From Flavobacteriaceae bacterium (lineage in GTDB: Bacteria; Bacteroidota; Bacteroidia; Flavobacteriales; Flavobacteriaceae): DNA of 64,000 bases. This document shows positions 8,881 through 17,092 of the stretch, in pieces (the first letter of the stretch is position 1; each line of letters starts with the position of its first letter). The stretch covers positions 21,475 through 85,474 of the forward strand of contig WUAI01000009.1 of assembly GCA_009827225.1 (NCBI GenBank), given 5' to 3'. Below the pieces are notes generated by a model. The model saw only the letters and a list, made by a program, of their open reading frames with translations, searched no databases and was not told the DNA's origin. The position numbers and the translations under genes were made by a program.

Positions 8881-9507
8881 ATGAAAGCACACACTAAAGA
8901 AACTCAAGCGGCCATGACCCCTCAAAGCGCGTTACAAGCTTTGAAGGATGGGAATAGCCGTTTTACCAGCGGGCAAATGGCCAGCAGAGATTTAAACGAT
9001 CAAGTGTCCGATACTTCTTCGGGTCAATATCCATTTGCTACGGTATTGCATTGTATTGATTCACGAGTCTCTGCCGAATTATTATTCGACCAGGGAATAG
9101 GGGATGTATTCTCCATTCGAATCGCAGGAAATTTTGTGAATGATGACATCCTGGGAAGTATGGAGTTCGCCTGTAAACTGGCCGGAACCAAATTAGTGGT
9201 AGTTTTAGGTCATACTGCTTGCGGAGCCGTTAAAGGTGCATGCGACCACGCTCGATTGGGTAATCTTACGACCCTGATCAATAAGCTGGAGCCTGCCGTT
9301 GCTGCGGTTACGGAGCCCACGGATGAAAGCCTTCGGAATTCCGGAAACATCAGCTTTGTGAATGAAGTTGCAAAGAAGAATGTGGAAATGACCATGGCGA
9401 ATATTCGTTCCAAAAGTCCGATATTAAAGGAGATGGAAGACAACGGAGAAATTGCCGTCGTTGGAGGAATGTACCATATAGAAGATGGAAGTGTAACCTT
9501 CTATTAA
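8881..9507 (+). CDS. Beta-class carbonic anhydrase
   Basis: Zinc enzyme interconverting CO2 and bicarbonate. The ligands and catalytic dyad are visible: C58-I-D60-S-R62 and H111-T-A-C114, with the usual GNFVNDDILGSMEFA segment between them. At 208 residues it is normal for bacterial beta-CAs, and no signal peptide is seen, so it should be cytoplasmic. It starts 9 bp after the SulP gene and shares its transcript, ending at a perfect hairpin terminator. The pairing suggests imported bicarbonate is equilibrated with CO2 for anaplerotic carboxylation, which fits a light-assisted heterotroph. Confidence 0.95.
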   Translation: MKAHTKETQAAMTPQSALQALKDGNSRFTSGQMASRDLNDQVSDTSSGQYPFATVLHCIDSRVSAELLFDQGIGDVFSIRIAGNFVNDDILGSMEFACKLAGTKLVVVLGHTACGAVKGACDHARLGNLTTLINKLEPAVAAVTEPTDESLRNSGNISFVNEVAKKNVEMTMANIRSKSPILKEMEDNGEIAVVGGMYHIEDGSVTFY

Positions 9508-9527
9508 TAAATTGGAACTAAATAGTA

Positions 9528-9557
9528 AACCCGCAACTAATGTTGCGGGTTTTTTTA
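9528..9557 (+). terminator. Rho-independent terminator after carbonic anhydrase
   Basis: AACCCGCAAC-TAAT-GTTGCGGGTT followed by a T-run; it just reaches the stop codon of the convergent LytTR regulator. Confidence 0.92.
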
Positions 9558-10283
9558 TATACCTATCCGGCTGAAAAATTCAGATTTATAACTCTCACCG
9601 ATCGGGATCCGAACATCATCTATGACGATTTTACTTCGCTGAATCGAATCGATCTTGTTTACATTAACAATAAAGGAACGATGCACACGAAGGAAATTAT
9701 TGGTAGGTAACAAATTTTGAATCTCCTTAAAACTCATAAGGGTAAGCACTGGTTTGTTGGTGTTCACGTGTATCTTCAGATAGTCCTTTAGTCCCTGGAT
9801 GTATTTGATATCTTCGAGTGATAATTTCACATTATCGTATTCCGATTTTACAAAAATGTAATTTCTGGTTTCCTGTGGAGCTGTCCCGAACGCAGGTGCA
9901 ATGTTTAATTGCGCCGGCGGATTCTTTTTTAGTGAAATTAATTCCCTTGCCCGGTTAACGGCTTTGATAAATCGTGGAAATGGAATTGGTTTTACCAGGT
10001 AGTCCACCGCGTTCAGTTCGAATCCTTCAAGAGCATACTGCGGGTAAGCCGTCGTGAAAATAAAGAGAGGACGCTTGTCCATGGATTTAATAAAATCTAT
10101 CCCGCTTATCTGAGGCATTTCAATATCAGAAAATACCAGATCGACGCTTTGTTTACGCAACAATTCCAATGCCTCTATAGCGTTGGTAAAGGTGCCTATT
10201 ACCTCAATGTTACCCATATCATCGCAGTAAGATTTGATAATATTCAGGGCTAGTGGCTCGTCATCGATAATTATACATTTCAT
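9555..10283 (-). CDS. LytTR-type response regulator
   Basis: 242-residue two-component regulator. The receiver domain (residues 1-120) has the acidic pair DDE at residues 7-9, phospho-acceptor D53 (FSDIEMP) and the VDYLVKP lysine. The LytTR DNA-binding domain (about residues 145-242) contains FVKSEYDNVKL, YIQGLKDYLKI, NNFLRVHRSFIVN and the closing IPIGESYK. It begins 1 bp after the kinase stop codon, so the two are translationally coupled partners. LytTR regulators bind pairs of imperfect direct repeats about two helical turns apart; a 21-bp-period repeat lies upstream of this operon's first gene. Confidence 0.95.
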   Translation of the reverse strand: MKCIIIDDEPLALNIIKSYCDDMGNIEVIGTFTNAIEALELLRKQSVDLVFSDIEMPQISGIDFIKSMDKRPLFIFTTAYPQYALEGFELNAVDYLVKPIPFPRFIKAVNRARELISLKKNPPAQLNIAPAFGTAPQETRNYIFVKSEYDNVKLSLEDIKYIQGLKDYLKIHVNTNKPVLTLMSFKEIQNLLPTNNFLRVHRSFIVNVNKIDSIQRSKIVIDDVRIPIGESYKSEFFSRIGI

Positions 10284-10284
10284 T

Positions 10285-11322
10285 TTAATAAAGATTTAAT
10301 TCGAGATCAACGAAGTACCTTTTTTCGTCTTTTTTCATAGAAAGACTATGTTTATTAGGGTACAATAGCTCGAGGCGATTCTTAATATTTCTAAGTCCGA
10401 TCCCGGAACTCTTCTCATCCTTTTTGAAATTTCCAAGGAAGTTGTTCACTCGAAAGATTAGGGTATTACCCACCACTTCAATAACAATGGCGATGTCTGT
10501 TACTCCCTTAAAATCAGTTCCATATTTAAAGGCGTTTTCAATAAATGAGATCAACAATAGGGGGTGGATCTGTTTGTCCTCATAATTTCCCTTAATGACA
10601 AGGGTTACAAGTTCACTGTTCAGCAATCGAAGTCTCTGCAATGAGATATAGTTCTGTATGTATTTAATTTCTTTGGAAAGGGGCACCTTTTCTTCCCTGG
10701 CTTCATACAGCATATATCGCATGAGTTCCGACAGGGTGATGACCGCTTCCGGAGCTTCATTCGACTTGTTTCGAACCAGTGAGTAGATACTGTTCAAAGA
10801 GTTGAATAAAAAATGAGGGTTCAACTGATTTTTAAGGAACTGAAGTTCGGTTTCCGTTTTTTGAATTTCTTTAAGTTGTACCAATTTGTCACGCTGGTAA
10901 AAGTCCTTGACCAGGGCGATCGTACCTCCCAATAAAAAGAATGCAAACGTGATCACTACCGGGATAAAATATTTCAGCTGCTTTACCGCCGATTGTTGCT
11001 CGACAGCTTCCACCATTTCCTTGAATTGCTCCATTCCTGGTGGCAATTGTGGCATCGAATGGCGTACTGCGATATTAACAACTACCAATAAGCCTATAGA
11101 CGACAGCACATAGGGAATCATTCTTTTCTTCAGCAGTAAAAATGGTACCAGGATCAGGTAATTAGCGTAAAATACAACAGCATTGATACCCAGTCTGTAG
11201 AATAGTTTGAGATCGACAGCACCGAATTCTGAAATCGCAAAGGCAACAGGGAAGGATATAAAACAAACCCAGGCAATTATATGTAGCCAGTACTCTTTAA
11301 TCTTTACTGAATTTTGTGCCAA
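10285..11322 (-). CDS. LytS/YehU-type membrane sensor histidine kinase
   Basis: 345-residue kinase. The N-terminal part (about residues 10-140) has four predicted membrane segments, with a periplasmic stretch between the third and fourth (PQLPPGMEQFKEMVE). The His_kinase block follows with H170 in NQLNPHFLFNSLNSIYSLV. The C-terminal ATPase domain has the N-box SFIENAFKYG and a G-box SSGIGLRNIKNRLELLYP. The start is TTG 11322: no ATG occurs between the preceding in-frame stop and this codon. It is the partner of the downstream LytTR regulator and lies in one run with DUF4907, kelch and outer-membrane genes, so the signal probably comes from the envelope. Confidence 0.93.
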   Translation of the reverse strand: MAQNSVKIKEYWLHIIAWVCFISFPVAFAISEFGAVDLKLFYRLGINAVVFYANYLILVPFLLLKKRMIPYVLSSIGLLVVVNIAVRHSMPQLPPGMEQFKEMVEAVEQQSAVKQLKYFIPVVITFAFFLLGGTIALVKDFYQRDKLVQLKEIQKTETELQFLKNQLNPHFLFNSLNSIYSLVRNKSNEAPEAVITLSELMRYMLYEAREEKVPLSKEIKYIQNYISLQRLRLLNSELVTLVIKGNYEDKQIHPLLLISFIENAFKYGTDFKGVTDIAIVIEVVGNTLIFRVNNFLGNFKKDEKSSGIGLRNIKNRLELLYPNKHSLSMKKDEKRYFVDLELNLY

Positions 11323-11348
11323 AACGGTAACTTTTGGTTCGATGTTTT

Positions 11349-11714
11349 CTAGCGTTGAAAATTAATTTCATAATGTATCAATTCTGAGATTTCTACCGTG
11401 GGAGATTGGCCTTTTTTTAACTTTTCTATGACCAGTTCGGCGATCCTGGATGCTTCCTTTTCGCTTCTGAAATACTGTTCACCGGGAACTCCCGGGATAT
11501 GTTGCTGTCGAATCAAAAGTTTGTTTGTATGATAGATTTCATATCCCCATCCCGAATTGGGACCTTCCATAATACTTAGACTATATGGGTCCTGAATAGT
11601 TTTATGGGAAGGCCCCATCGGAATTGGGTGAACCAAAACCACCGTCAAAAAAATGATCAAACAAAGCAATATATATTGCTGAATTAAACTTTGCTTAAAA
11701 AAGGAACCGGCCAT
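11349..11714 (-). CDS. DUF4907 domain protein
   Basis: 121 residues. A hydrophobic segment (about residues 14-30) anchors or exports the protein. The rest is a compact domain with the features I associate with DUF4907: GWGYEIYHTNKLLIRQ, then IPGVPGEQYFRSEKEA and IAELVIEKLKKGQSP. No catalytic residues are evident. It lies 26 bp upstream of the histidine kinase start and 83 bp downstream of the kelch lipoprotein stop on the same strand. The position suggests an accessory role in signal input or in the surface function controlled by the kinase; this is inference from context only. Confidence 0.75.
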   Translation of the reverse strand: MAGSFFKQSLIQQYILLCLIIFLTVVLVHPIPMGPSHKTIQDPYSLSIMEGPNSGWGYEIYHTNKLLIRQQHIPGVPGEQYFRSEKEASRIAELVIEKLKKGQSPTVEISELIHYEINFQR

Positions 11715-11797
11715 GATAACACCTAAATACGTTATTAACTAATACAAATCATTACATGACCGATTCACAATCAAACAACTAACAATCTATGGGTCCG

Positions 11798-12793
11798 TTA
11801 ATCATCTTCGTCTTCTTCCTCATTCGGAAAGAATTCGAAAGTATCATCCAGATAAAGATTATTACTGCGACCCAATGCTACGTAACCCCTGCTTCCGTTG
11901 TAGAAGGCAATGGCATTCTGGCGTGATGTTTTCTCCAGGGATGTTTTCTCTTCCCAGGTATCGGAAGCCGGGTTATATTCAAAAATATCGCTGGTAGCGC
12001 CTCCGCCGTCATTCCCGCAGGCGATATAACCTAAACCGTTCATCGAGAATCCAACCGCCCCGGAACGTAGGATCAACAAATCATCATCATCGTCTAGTTG
12101 GGTAAGTTCCGTCCAGGACTCCGTACTCATGTCGAACTCCCAAAAATCGTCCTCAAAAAATCCGTTGGAGACTCCGGTCCCTAAATATGCCTTGTTGTTC
12201 ATAACGAACACTATAGCTTCCCTTCTCTTGGCACCACCGAAACCAAGCTGTTCTTCCCAGCTATTGGTGGAAGGATTGTACTTCCAAAAATCTTTCTTGT
12301 CGTTATCACCGTCGAATCCTGTTCCCACATACCCGACGCTTTCAGAACTAAACGCAATGGCACTGCGTCTTGCAGTTCCTTCAAAATCTGCAATTTGCGC
12401 CCAACTGTTGGACGAAACATCGTATTGGTAGAAATCGGATAACTCATTGTCCCCGTCAAATCCCGTTCCCGCATATGCTTTGTTGCCAATACTGAATGCC
12501 ACTGCGGCACTTCTGCTTACGCCCGGGAAATCGGCCAGCTGACTCCAAAAATTACCTTCCATGTCATATACCCAGAAATCACTCAAGTAGTCATCGCCGT
12601 CGTACCCGGTTCCCATATATCCTTTGTTGCCAATCGTAAAAGCAATGGCATTACTTCGAGGCGTGCCGTCAAAAACCGATCGATCTACCCAGTTTCCTAG
12701 GCGGCTGTCGTCATCGTCATCGCCGTTACAGGAAATCAATAGACCGTTCAAGCAGAGAAGAAGTCCAATTACGTATGTTCTATTTATTTTCAT
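11798..12793 (-). CDS. Kelch-repeat lipoprotein
   Basis: 331 residues. Lipoprotein signal peptide with lipobox LLISC (Cys at residue 22), followed by an Asp run. The remainder consists of about six kelch-type repeats of about 48 residues, each containing AIAF..GNKGYMGTGYDGD, then DFW.Y and a terminal W, expected to fold as a six-bladed beta-propeller. The tail is very acidic (EEEDEDD). It overlaps the upstream outer-membrane gene by 4 bp (ATGA), so the two are coupled. The Asp after the lipidated Cys may favour surface display, as in Bacteroidota export signals; ligand binding is the likely role but the ligand is unknown. Confidence 0.88.
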   Translation of the reverse strand: MKINRTYVIGLLLCLNGLLISCNGDDDDDSRLGNWVDRSVFDGTPRSNAIAFTIGNKGYMGTGYDGDDYLSDFWVYDMEGNFWSQLADFPGVSRSAAVAFSIGNKAYAGTGFDGDNELSDFYQYDVSSNSWAQIADFEGTARRSAIAFSSESVGYVGTGFDGDNDKKDFWKYNPSTNSWEEQLGFGGAKRREAIVFVMNNKAYLGTGVSNGFFEDDFWEFDMSTESWTELTQLDDDDDLLILRSGAVGFSMNGLGYIACGNDGGGATSDIFEYNPASDTWEEKTSLEKTSRQNAIAFYNGSRGYVALGRSNNLYLDDTFEFFPNEEEDEDD

Positions 12794-13713
12794 AATGTGT
12801 TAGATTTTTTTGAACTATTTGATTTAAAGTTGTACTTAATACCCGTAGAGAAGTTCCACGCAGAGGAAGATTCGAATTCAAAGACTTCATTTCCCTGATC
12901 ATCCAGTATATTTATTTCACGGAATGGCGCGAAACCGGCAGAGAACTGTAGACTAAAGTTTGGCTGAATTTTGTATTGGTAATTAATTCCGGCTGAAATG
13001 GAAATGATCCGAAGTTTGGCATTGGTAATCGTACCGCCTGTATTTTCTACAAACAAGGTGTCGGAATTGTTTCCGAAGTAACCCTCCGGTTTCAACTCTA
13101 TTGATATTCGATTCCTGGTATTTGGTGTGTAATGAAAGCCAGTGCTTGGCAATCCTATGCTATAACTGTATTTCTCATTGATTTTACTTCGGAAGGCAAT
13201 AATGGGAAGCAGTTGAGGTTCTCCCAAAAGACTTCCATAACCTAACCCTACTATCAAAGCTGAATTTTTTTCAGAATCTCCCCATATTTTGGTCGCGGAG
13301 ATCATGCTATTCCAGATAAAATCCTCGCCTACAATTCCGTTTTCAAAATTAGAGGTAAGAGTAGGCCCAAAAGAGATCCCCAGCATCCAGCGGTTTTTCA
13401 AAGGTCTGCGATAAGCTAAATTTGCCCGAATGCTTTGCATTTGTTGAAAGGAGCTGAAATTCAGGGCCGGTTCACTCTCAGCAAACAAAAACTTGTTGTA
13501 ACTATAACCGACCCCGAATTCTAGGATACCGTTCATTATGAATTTATTTCCTCTAATACCCAAACGATATCCTTCTACCTGATTATCCTGATCGTCCGAT
13601 AAGTACGAATACTCAAAACTTGCGGAATTACCCATCTCAGGGTTCCCCTGAAACTGGGCTTGCAGTCGTGGTACTATAAAAGCGGTGATTACCGGAAGTA
13701 TGATCTTTCTCAA
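12790..13713 (-). CDS. Outer-membrane beta-barrel protein (DUF6268-like)
   Basis: 307 residues with a signal peptide (about 1-19, RLQAQ) and alternating-residue beta strands ending in aromatic residues throughout, for example GILEFGVGYSYNKF and PNFSLQFSAGFAPF; the last residues are not a classical barrel terminus. It resembles the outer-membrane proteins grouped as DUF6268, but I cannot verify that. The start is TTG 13713; no in-frame ATG precedes it, and this start yields the signal peptide. It is the first gene of the kelch-DUF4907-LytS-LytTR run and is coupled to the kelch lipoprotein by a 4-bp overlap, suggesting a barrel-lipoprotein pair. Confidence 0.75.
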   Translation of the reverse strand: MRKIILPVITAFIVPRLQAQFQGNPEMGNSASFEYSYLSDDQDNQVEGYRLGIRGNKFIMNGILEFGVGYSYNKFLFAESEPALNFSSFQQMQSIRANLAYRRPLKNRWMLGISFGPTLTSNFENGIVGEDFIWNSMISATKIWGDSEKNSALIVGLGYGSLLGEPQLLPIIAFRSKINEKYSYSIGLPSTGFHYTPNTRNRISIELKPEGYFGNNSDTLFVENTGGTITNAKLRIISISAGINYQYKIQPNFSLQFSAGFAPFREINILDDQGNEVFEFESSSAWNFSTGIKYNFKSNSSKKSNTL

Positions 13714-13839
13714 TGTTATGAATTTGAGGCGAATGTATACTCACGATCTCATCCCTCTAAATAAATTATACCAACCACTTTTTTTAATAGACGAACCGGA
13801 ACACTTGTTCTACCAATGGGATATGAGATCATTGATATG

Positions 13840-13881
13840 TTAAAATCGGGATTTGGTCTATTAAAATCCCATATAGGTCTA
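13840..13881. promoter_or_regulatory. Tandem 21-bp imperfect direct repeat (possible LytTR operator)
   Basis: Two adjacent 21-bp copies, 13840-13860 and 13861-13881, share TTAAAATC at their left ends and GGTCTA at their right ends (15 of 21 positions match by my count). They sit in the 223-bp divergent spacer between the LytS/LytTR operon and the DUF4270 operon. A repeat period of two helical turns is what LytTR dimers recognise, but the binding assignment is inference. Confidence 0.4.
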
Positions 13882-13936
13882 ATATTGTTTGGGTTACCGG
13901 GCGTTCGGTCTTTATTTGCTTAAAATAAATCAATAA

Positions 13937-15247
13937 ATGAAGACTTCGAGGATATTGCTTGCATTTGTAATTTTGGCTTGGGGATGCAGTACCGCTGATA
14001 CCGAGATTCCCACCTTTGAAATAGGCCAGGAGTTTACAGACTCCAATGTGCGAGTGATTTCCATTGATACCTTGTCCTTGGAGCTCTCCACTTTTAAGTT
14101 CGATAGCATCATCACCAACGTAGTAGATCGATTGCTCATTGGCCAATACACAGATGCGGTCTTTGGTACCACAACGGCCTCTGCTTATTTCGAAATGATT
14201 CCTGCCGATTACAACATTGATAACGAAGCCGTTCTGGATAGCGTCGCTCTGATATTGGGATACGACACTTATTTCTATAATGATACGACTGCTGTTTCGC
14301 AGGTGCGAGTGCATCGTTTAACCGAGGAGGTCACACCGGAAGATGAGTTCTTTTATAACACGAGTACTCTTCCTTATGAACTGATACCGCTCGCCGTGCA
14401 GAATTATATCCCTGAACCCTTTGATGAAGATTCGCTACATATTACGATGCCGTATTCCTTCGGGCTAAGGATTTTCAACGACATCAAGAACGGATTTATT
14501 GGGGATGATTCGGAATTAAGACAAGAATTCAAAGGGTTGTCACTACAACCAGGATTTCAGGATAATGGCGCAGTGATTGGATTTTCGGTTGGGTTTGAAG
14601 AGTCTTACCTGCGATTTTTCTACACCATTGAAGATGAATTTGGAACCACCGAGCTCACTTACGACCTGGTCGTAAATCCATCGGTTCTGGAAGAGAAAGT
14701 ATTCAATAATATTTCTTCTGAAGGGAATCCCCTGTTGGATCAATTAACCGATCAGGAAATAGTGCTGTCCTCGACTGAAAGTGGAGATCAAAGTTTTATT
14801 CAATCGGGATCTGGAATCGCCACACGAATTACATTACCATCGGTAAAATCCTTAAACGATCTGGCCGGGACAGGAACCGTTTTGAGTGCTATTTTGCAGT
14901 TGCGTTCCCCCAGGTCTTTATTGAACGACAACCTTCCAATTCGAGATTCCTTAAGTGTGAACCTGGTAGATCAAAATAACGAGTTTCAGGGACCGCTTCG
15001 GAATAACTTTAGCCCGGTTTATGGAGTTCTCAACAAGGAATTGAGTGAATTCAATGATGATTTCTATGAAATTCCCATTGCTGCCTATCTCGAACAGAAA
15101 CTACAGGAGGAATTCAATATTGATGATGCATTGATTATCTATCCGTTGGATTTTACAACTAGTGTAGACAGACTTATTCTGAATGGTGAAAACAGCGAAG
15201 AATTTGAAGCGGAATTAATTGTGACCTATGCTATCTATGATGAATAG
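13937..15247 (+). CDS. DUF4270 family lipoprotein
   Basis: 436 residues. Lipoprotein signal peptide ending in LAWGC (Cys 17). The body matches the Bacteroidota DUF4270 pattern: an early VRVISIDTLSLELSTFKFDS, a glycine/phenylalanine-rich VDRLLIGQYTDAVFG, paired strands such as LDSVALILGYDTYFYNDTT, and a C-terminal ELIVTYAIYDE. The family is secreted and of unknown activity. It is the first gene of a plus-strand run with a barrel protein (8-bp overlap) and a small periplasmic protein, which suggests envelope assembly or surface attachment. Confidence 0.87.
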   Translation: MKTSRILLAFVILAWGCSTADTEIPTFEIGQEFTDSNVRVISIDTLSLELSTFKFDSIITNVVDRLLIGQYTDAVFGTTTASAYFEMIPADYNIDNEAVLDSVALILGYDTYFYNDTTAVSQVRVHRLTEEVTPEDEFFYNTSTLPYELIPLAVQNYIPEPFDEDSLHITMPYSFGLRIFNDIKNGFIGDDSELRQEFKGLSLQPGFQDNGAVIGFSVGFEESYLRFFYTIEDEFGTTELTYDLVVNPSVLEEKVFNNISSEGNPLLDQLTDQEIVLSSTESGDQSFIQSGSGIATRITLPSVKSLNDLAGTGTVLSAILQLRSPRSLLNDNLPIRDSLSVNLVDQNNEFQGPLRNNFSPVYGVLNKELSEFNDDFYEIPIAAYLEQKLQEEFNIDDALIIYPLDFTTSVDRLILNGENSEEFEAELIVTYAIYDE

Positions 15248-16484
15248 AATTCAGTCTGTTATGACAGTATTTGCCTTATTAAGTTGTATCCACATGGTGA
15301 GCCAATCAAACAATCTAACCGGGTCTCCCTATTCATTTTTCGGGCTGGGAGTACAATCCAAATCCTCACTTGCGGGTTTTAGTGCCCTGGGGAATACAGG
15401 CGTAGCCTATACCGAAAATTCATTTATCAATCCGTACAATCCAGCAGCGATTGCCTTTGCGACTCGTCAGTCGTTCTTGTTTGACATAGGAATGTTGACC
15501 GAAATCAACAATTTGAGTAACAGTACTAACGAAGAGCTAAAGTTATCTTCCAATTTTTCGAATGTGGCTTTTGGTTTTAATGGGAATGGGACCTGGGGTG
15601 TTGGTTTTCGATTGAGCCCTGCCACAGACGTCGGATATTCTTTGATCGGTATTCAAACGAATATCGAAGGAAGCCTGGAGGACTTTACGAGCAATGTATT
15701 GGGATCCGGTGGAATTAATGAGATGAGCTTTGACTATGGTAAAAAACTTTGGTCCAACTTCGCGGTCGGCTTTACGGCATCATATTTCTTCGGAGTGATT
15801 GAAGAACAGGAAAATGTCATTTTTGAAAATAATTTCCTTGACATCAGCGAGGAGAGCAGTTATACCGGATTCCAATTTGGCTTAGGTACGATTTATCAAA
15901 TTAAAGATGGCTTAACGATAGGAACGAACATCAAGTTTCCCACAGTTCTTGATGGAACCCAGGATCGAAGCATCGTAAAGTCGCTCGATTTTAATCCCTT
16001 TCAACTGGAAGATGAAACAGGACTGGATATCCCGGATTTTGAGTTGCCCTGGCAATATTCCGTTGGTGTAAGTGCCATGCTGCTGAAGAAGTTCAATCTT
16101 TCTATGGATTTTACGCAACGGCTTTGGACGGCCACCGATCAAAGAGATAACATTGGTTCCTTTGTGGATCAGACTCAGTGGGGAATGGGGGTGGAGTACA
16201 TTCCTGATGTTCGGGGCTTTACATACTGGAAGAAAATCCGATATCGGGCGGGGTTTCAGTATGATTCGGGTTATCTGGATGTAAAGGACATCACCATTTC
16301 GAATTACAAAATTACCGCCGGATTAGGTTTCCCATTGGGAAGAGGAAATTCAAGTTTGAATATTTCCTATGACTACGGTAATAGTGGGACTGTTCAAGGC
16401 ATTTTGGTGGAGGAAAACACCCACAGTGTGCATTTGAATGTCACTTTAACCGACTTATGGTTTTTACAACGAAAAATCGATTAA
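15240..16484 (+). CDS. FadL/OmpP1-like outer-membrane barrel protein
   Basis: About 414 residues, signal peptide ending near MVSQS. The start could be ATG 15228, 15237 or 15240; 15240 gives the cleanest signal peptide, MNRIQSVMTVFALLSC. The mature N-terminus (NLTGSPYSFFGLG, AYTENSFINPYNPAA) and the long series of amphipathic strands resemble the family of Bacteroidota proteins related to FadL/OmpP1. The frame overlaps the end of the DUF4270 gene, so the two are translationally coupled and probably function together at the outer membrane. Substrate is unknown. Confidence 0.8.
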   Translation: MNRIQSVMTVFALLSCIHMVSQSNNLTGSPYSFFGLGVQSKSSLAGFSALGNTGVAYTENSFINPYNPAAIAFATRQSFLFDIGMLTEINNLSNSTNEELKLSSNFSNVAFGFNGNGTWGVGFRLSPATDVGYSLIGIQTNIEGSLEDFTSNVLGSGGINEMSFDYGKKLWSNFAVGFTASYFFGVIEEQENVIFENNFLDISEESSYTGFQFGLGTIYQIKDGLTIGTNIKFPTVLDGTQDRSIVKSLDFNPFQLEDETGLDIPDFELPWQYSVGVSAMLLKKFNLSMDFTQRLWTATDQRDNIGSFVDQTQWGMGVEYIPDVRGFTYWKKIRYRAGFQYDSGYLDVKDITISNYKITAGLGFPLGRGNSSLNISYDYGNSGTVQGILVEENTHSVHLNVTLTDLWFLQRKID

Positions 16485-16499
16485 TATAAATTTTAAACA

Positions 16500-16871
16500 A
16501 TGGTAAAATCAATAATTTATTATGTAATGCTAACGAGCACGATAAGCGTAAATGTTTTTGCGCAAAGCAAAATGAGCGCCGATGAAATGGCACTTAAACA
16601 AACAGAAGAAATGACCAAAGTATTGGAACTTGATGAAGAGCAATCCAAGAAGATCTATGAGATCAATCTAGGGCATTCCAACCAGTTGAAGGAGATCATG
16701 GATCGGCCGGGAAGTATGATGAACAAGATGGGTGATGTTCGTGAGATTCGTTCACAAAAGGACAGAGAATTGGAGGATGTGCTCAGCGAAGATCAAATGA
16801 AATTGTATAAAAACGAGGTTGAACCGAAAATGAGAAAAAGGATGAGAAAGGATATGAAGAATGGTAATTGA
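16500..16871 (+). CDS. Small periplasmic Spy/CpxP-like helical protein
   Basis: 123 residues with a signal peptide (about 1-21, VFAQS). The mature part is entirely charged helix rich in Met, Glu and Lys: ADEMALKQTEEMTKVLEL, then EEQSKKIYEI and VLSEDQMKLYKNEVEPKMR. The pattern of two repeated 'L-x-E-x-Q' helical turns followed by a basic tail is seen in Spy/CpxP-type periplasmic chaperones (LTxxQ-like). It follows the barrel gene by 15 bp and ends at a terminator, so it is likely the last gene of the DUF4270 operon. Chaperone activity is inference from helix pattern. Confidence 0.7.
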   Translation: MVKSIIYYVMLTSTISVNVFAQSKMSADEMALKQTEEMTKVLELDEEQSKKIYEINLGHSNQLKEIMDRPGSMMNKMGDVREIRSQKDRELEDVLSEDQMKLYKNEVEPKMRKRMRKDMKNGN

Positions 16872-16884
16872 TAGAGACTGCCAG

Positions 16885-16908
16885 CCGCATTTTACATGCG
16901 GTTTTTTT
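16885..16908 (+). terminator. Terminator of the DUF4270 operon
   Basis: CCGCAT-tttac-ATGCGG stem followed by seven Ts. Confidence 0.85.
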
Positions 16909-16920
16909 ATTTCAAAAGAC

Positions 16921-16951
16921 TTTAAAGAATTAAAAAAGGGTGTTATATTTG
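16921..16951 (+). promoter_or_regulatory. Promoter of tRNA-Ser
   Basis: TTTA (16921-16924), 19-nt spacer, TATATTTG (16944-16951): an exact Bacteroidota -7 element with a near-consensus -33 at the usual spacing. Transcription would begin a few bases before the mature tRNA end at 16963. Confidence 0.65.
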
Positions 16952-16962
16952 CACCCGCATCA

Positions 16963-17047
16963 GGAGGAATGGCAGAGTGGTCGAATGCGGCAGTCTTGAA
17001 AACTGTTGAGGGTCACACCTCCGGGGGTTCGAATCCCTCTTCCTCCG
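16963..17047 (+). tRNA. tRNA-Ser (anticodon UGA)
   Basis: Full cloverleaf: acceptor GGAGGAA pairs with TTCCTCC and is followed by discriminator G. The anticodon stem is GCAGT/ACTGT with loop CTTGAAA, so the anticodon TGA (16997-16999) reads UCA. A long variable arm (class II) and the T-arm GGGGGTTCGAATCCCTC are present. The 3' CCA is not encoded. The opposite strand yields the familiar false ORF containing RGIRTPGGV. Confidence 0.97.
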
Positions 17048-17053
17048 CAAAAG

Positions 17054-17080
17054 AAACCCGCAACGAAAGTTGCGGGTTTT
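17054..17080 (+). terminator. Terminator of tRNA-Ser
   Basis: AAACCCGCAAC-GAAA-GTTGCGGGTTT, a perfect 11-bp stem with a GNRA-type loop and T-run, seven bases after the tRNA. The stem is nearly the same as that after the carbonic anhydrase gene. Confidence 0.9.
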
Positions 17081-17092
17081 GTGTTTTCGGAA

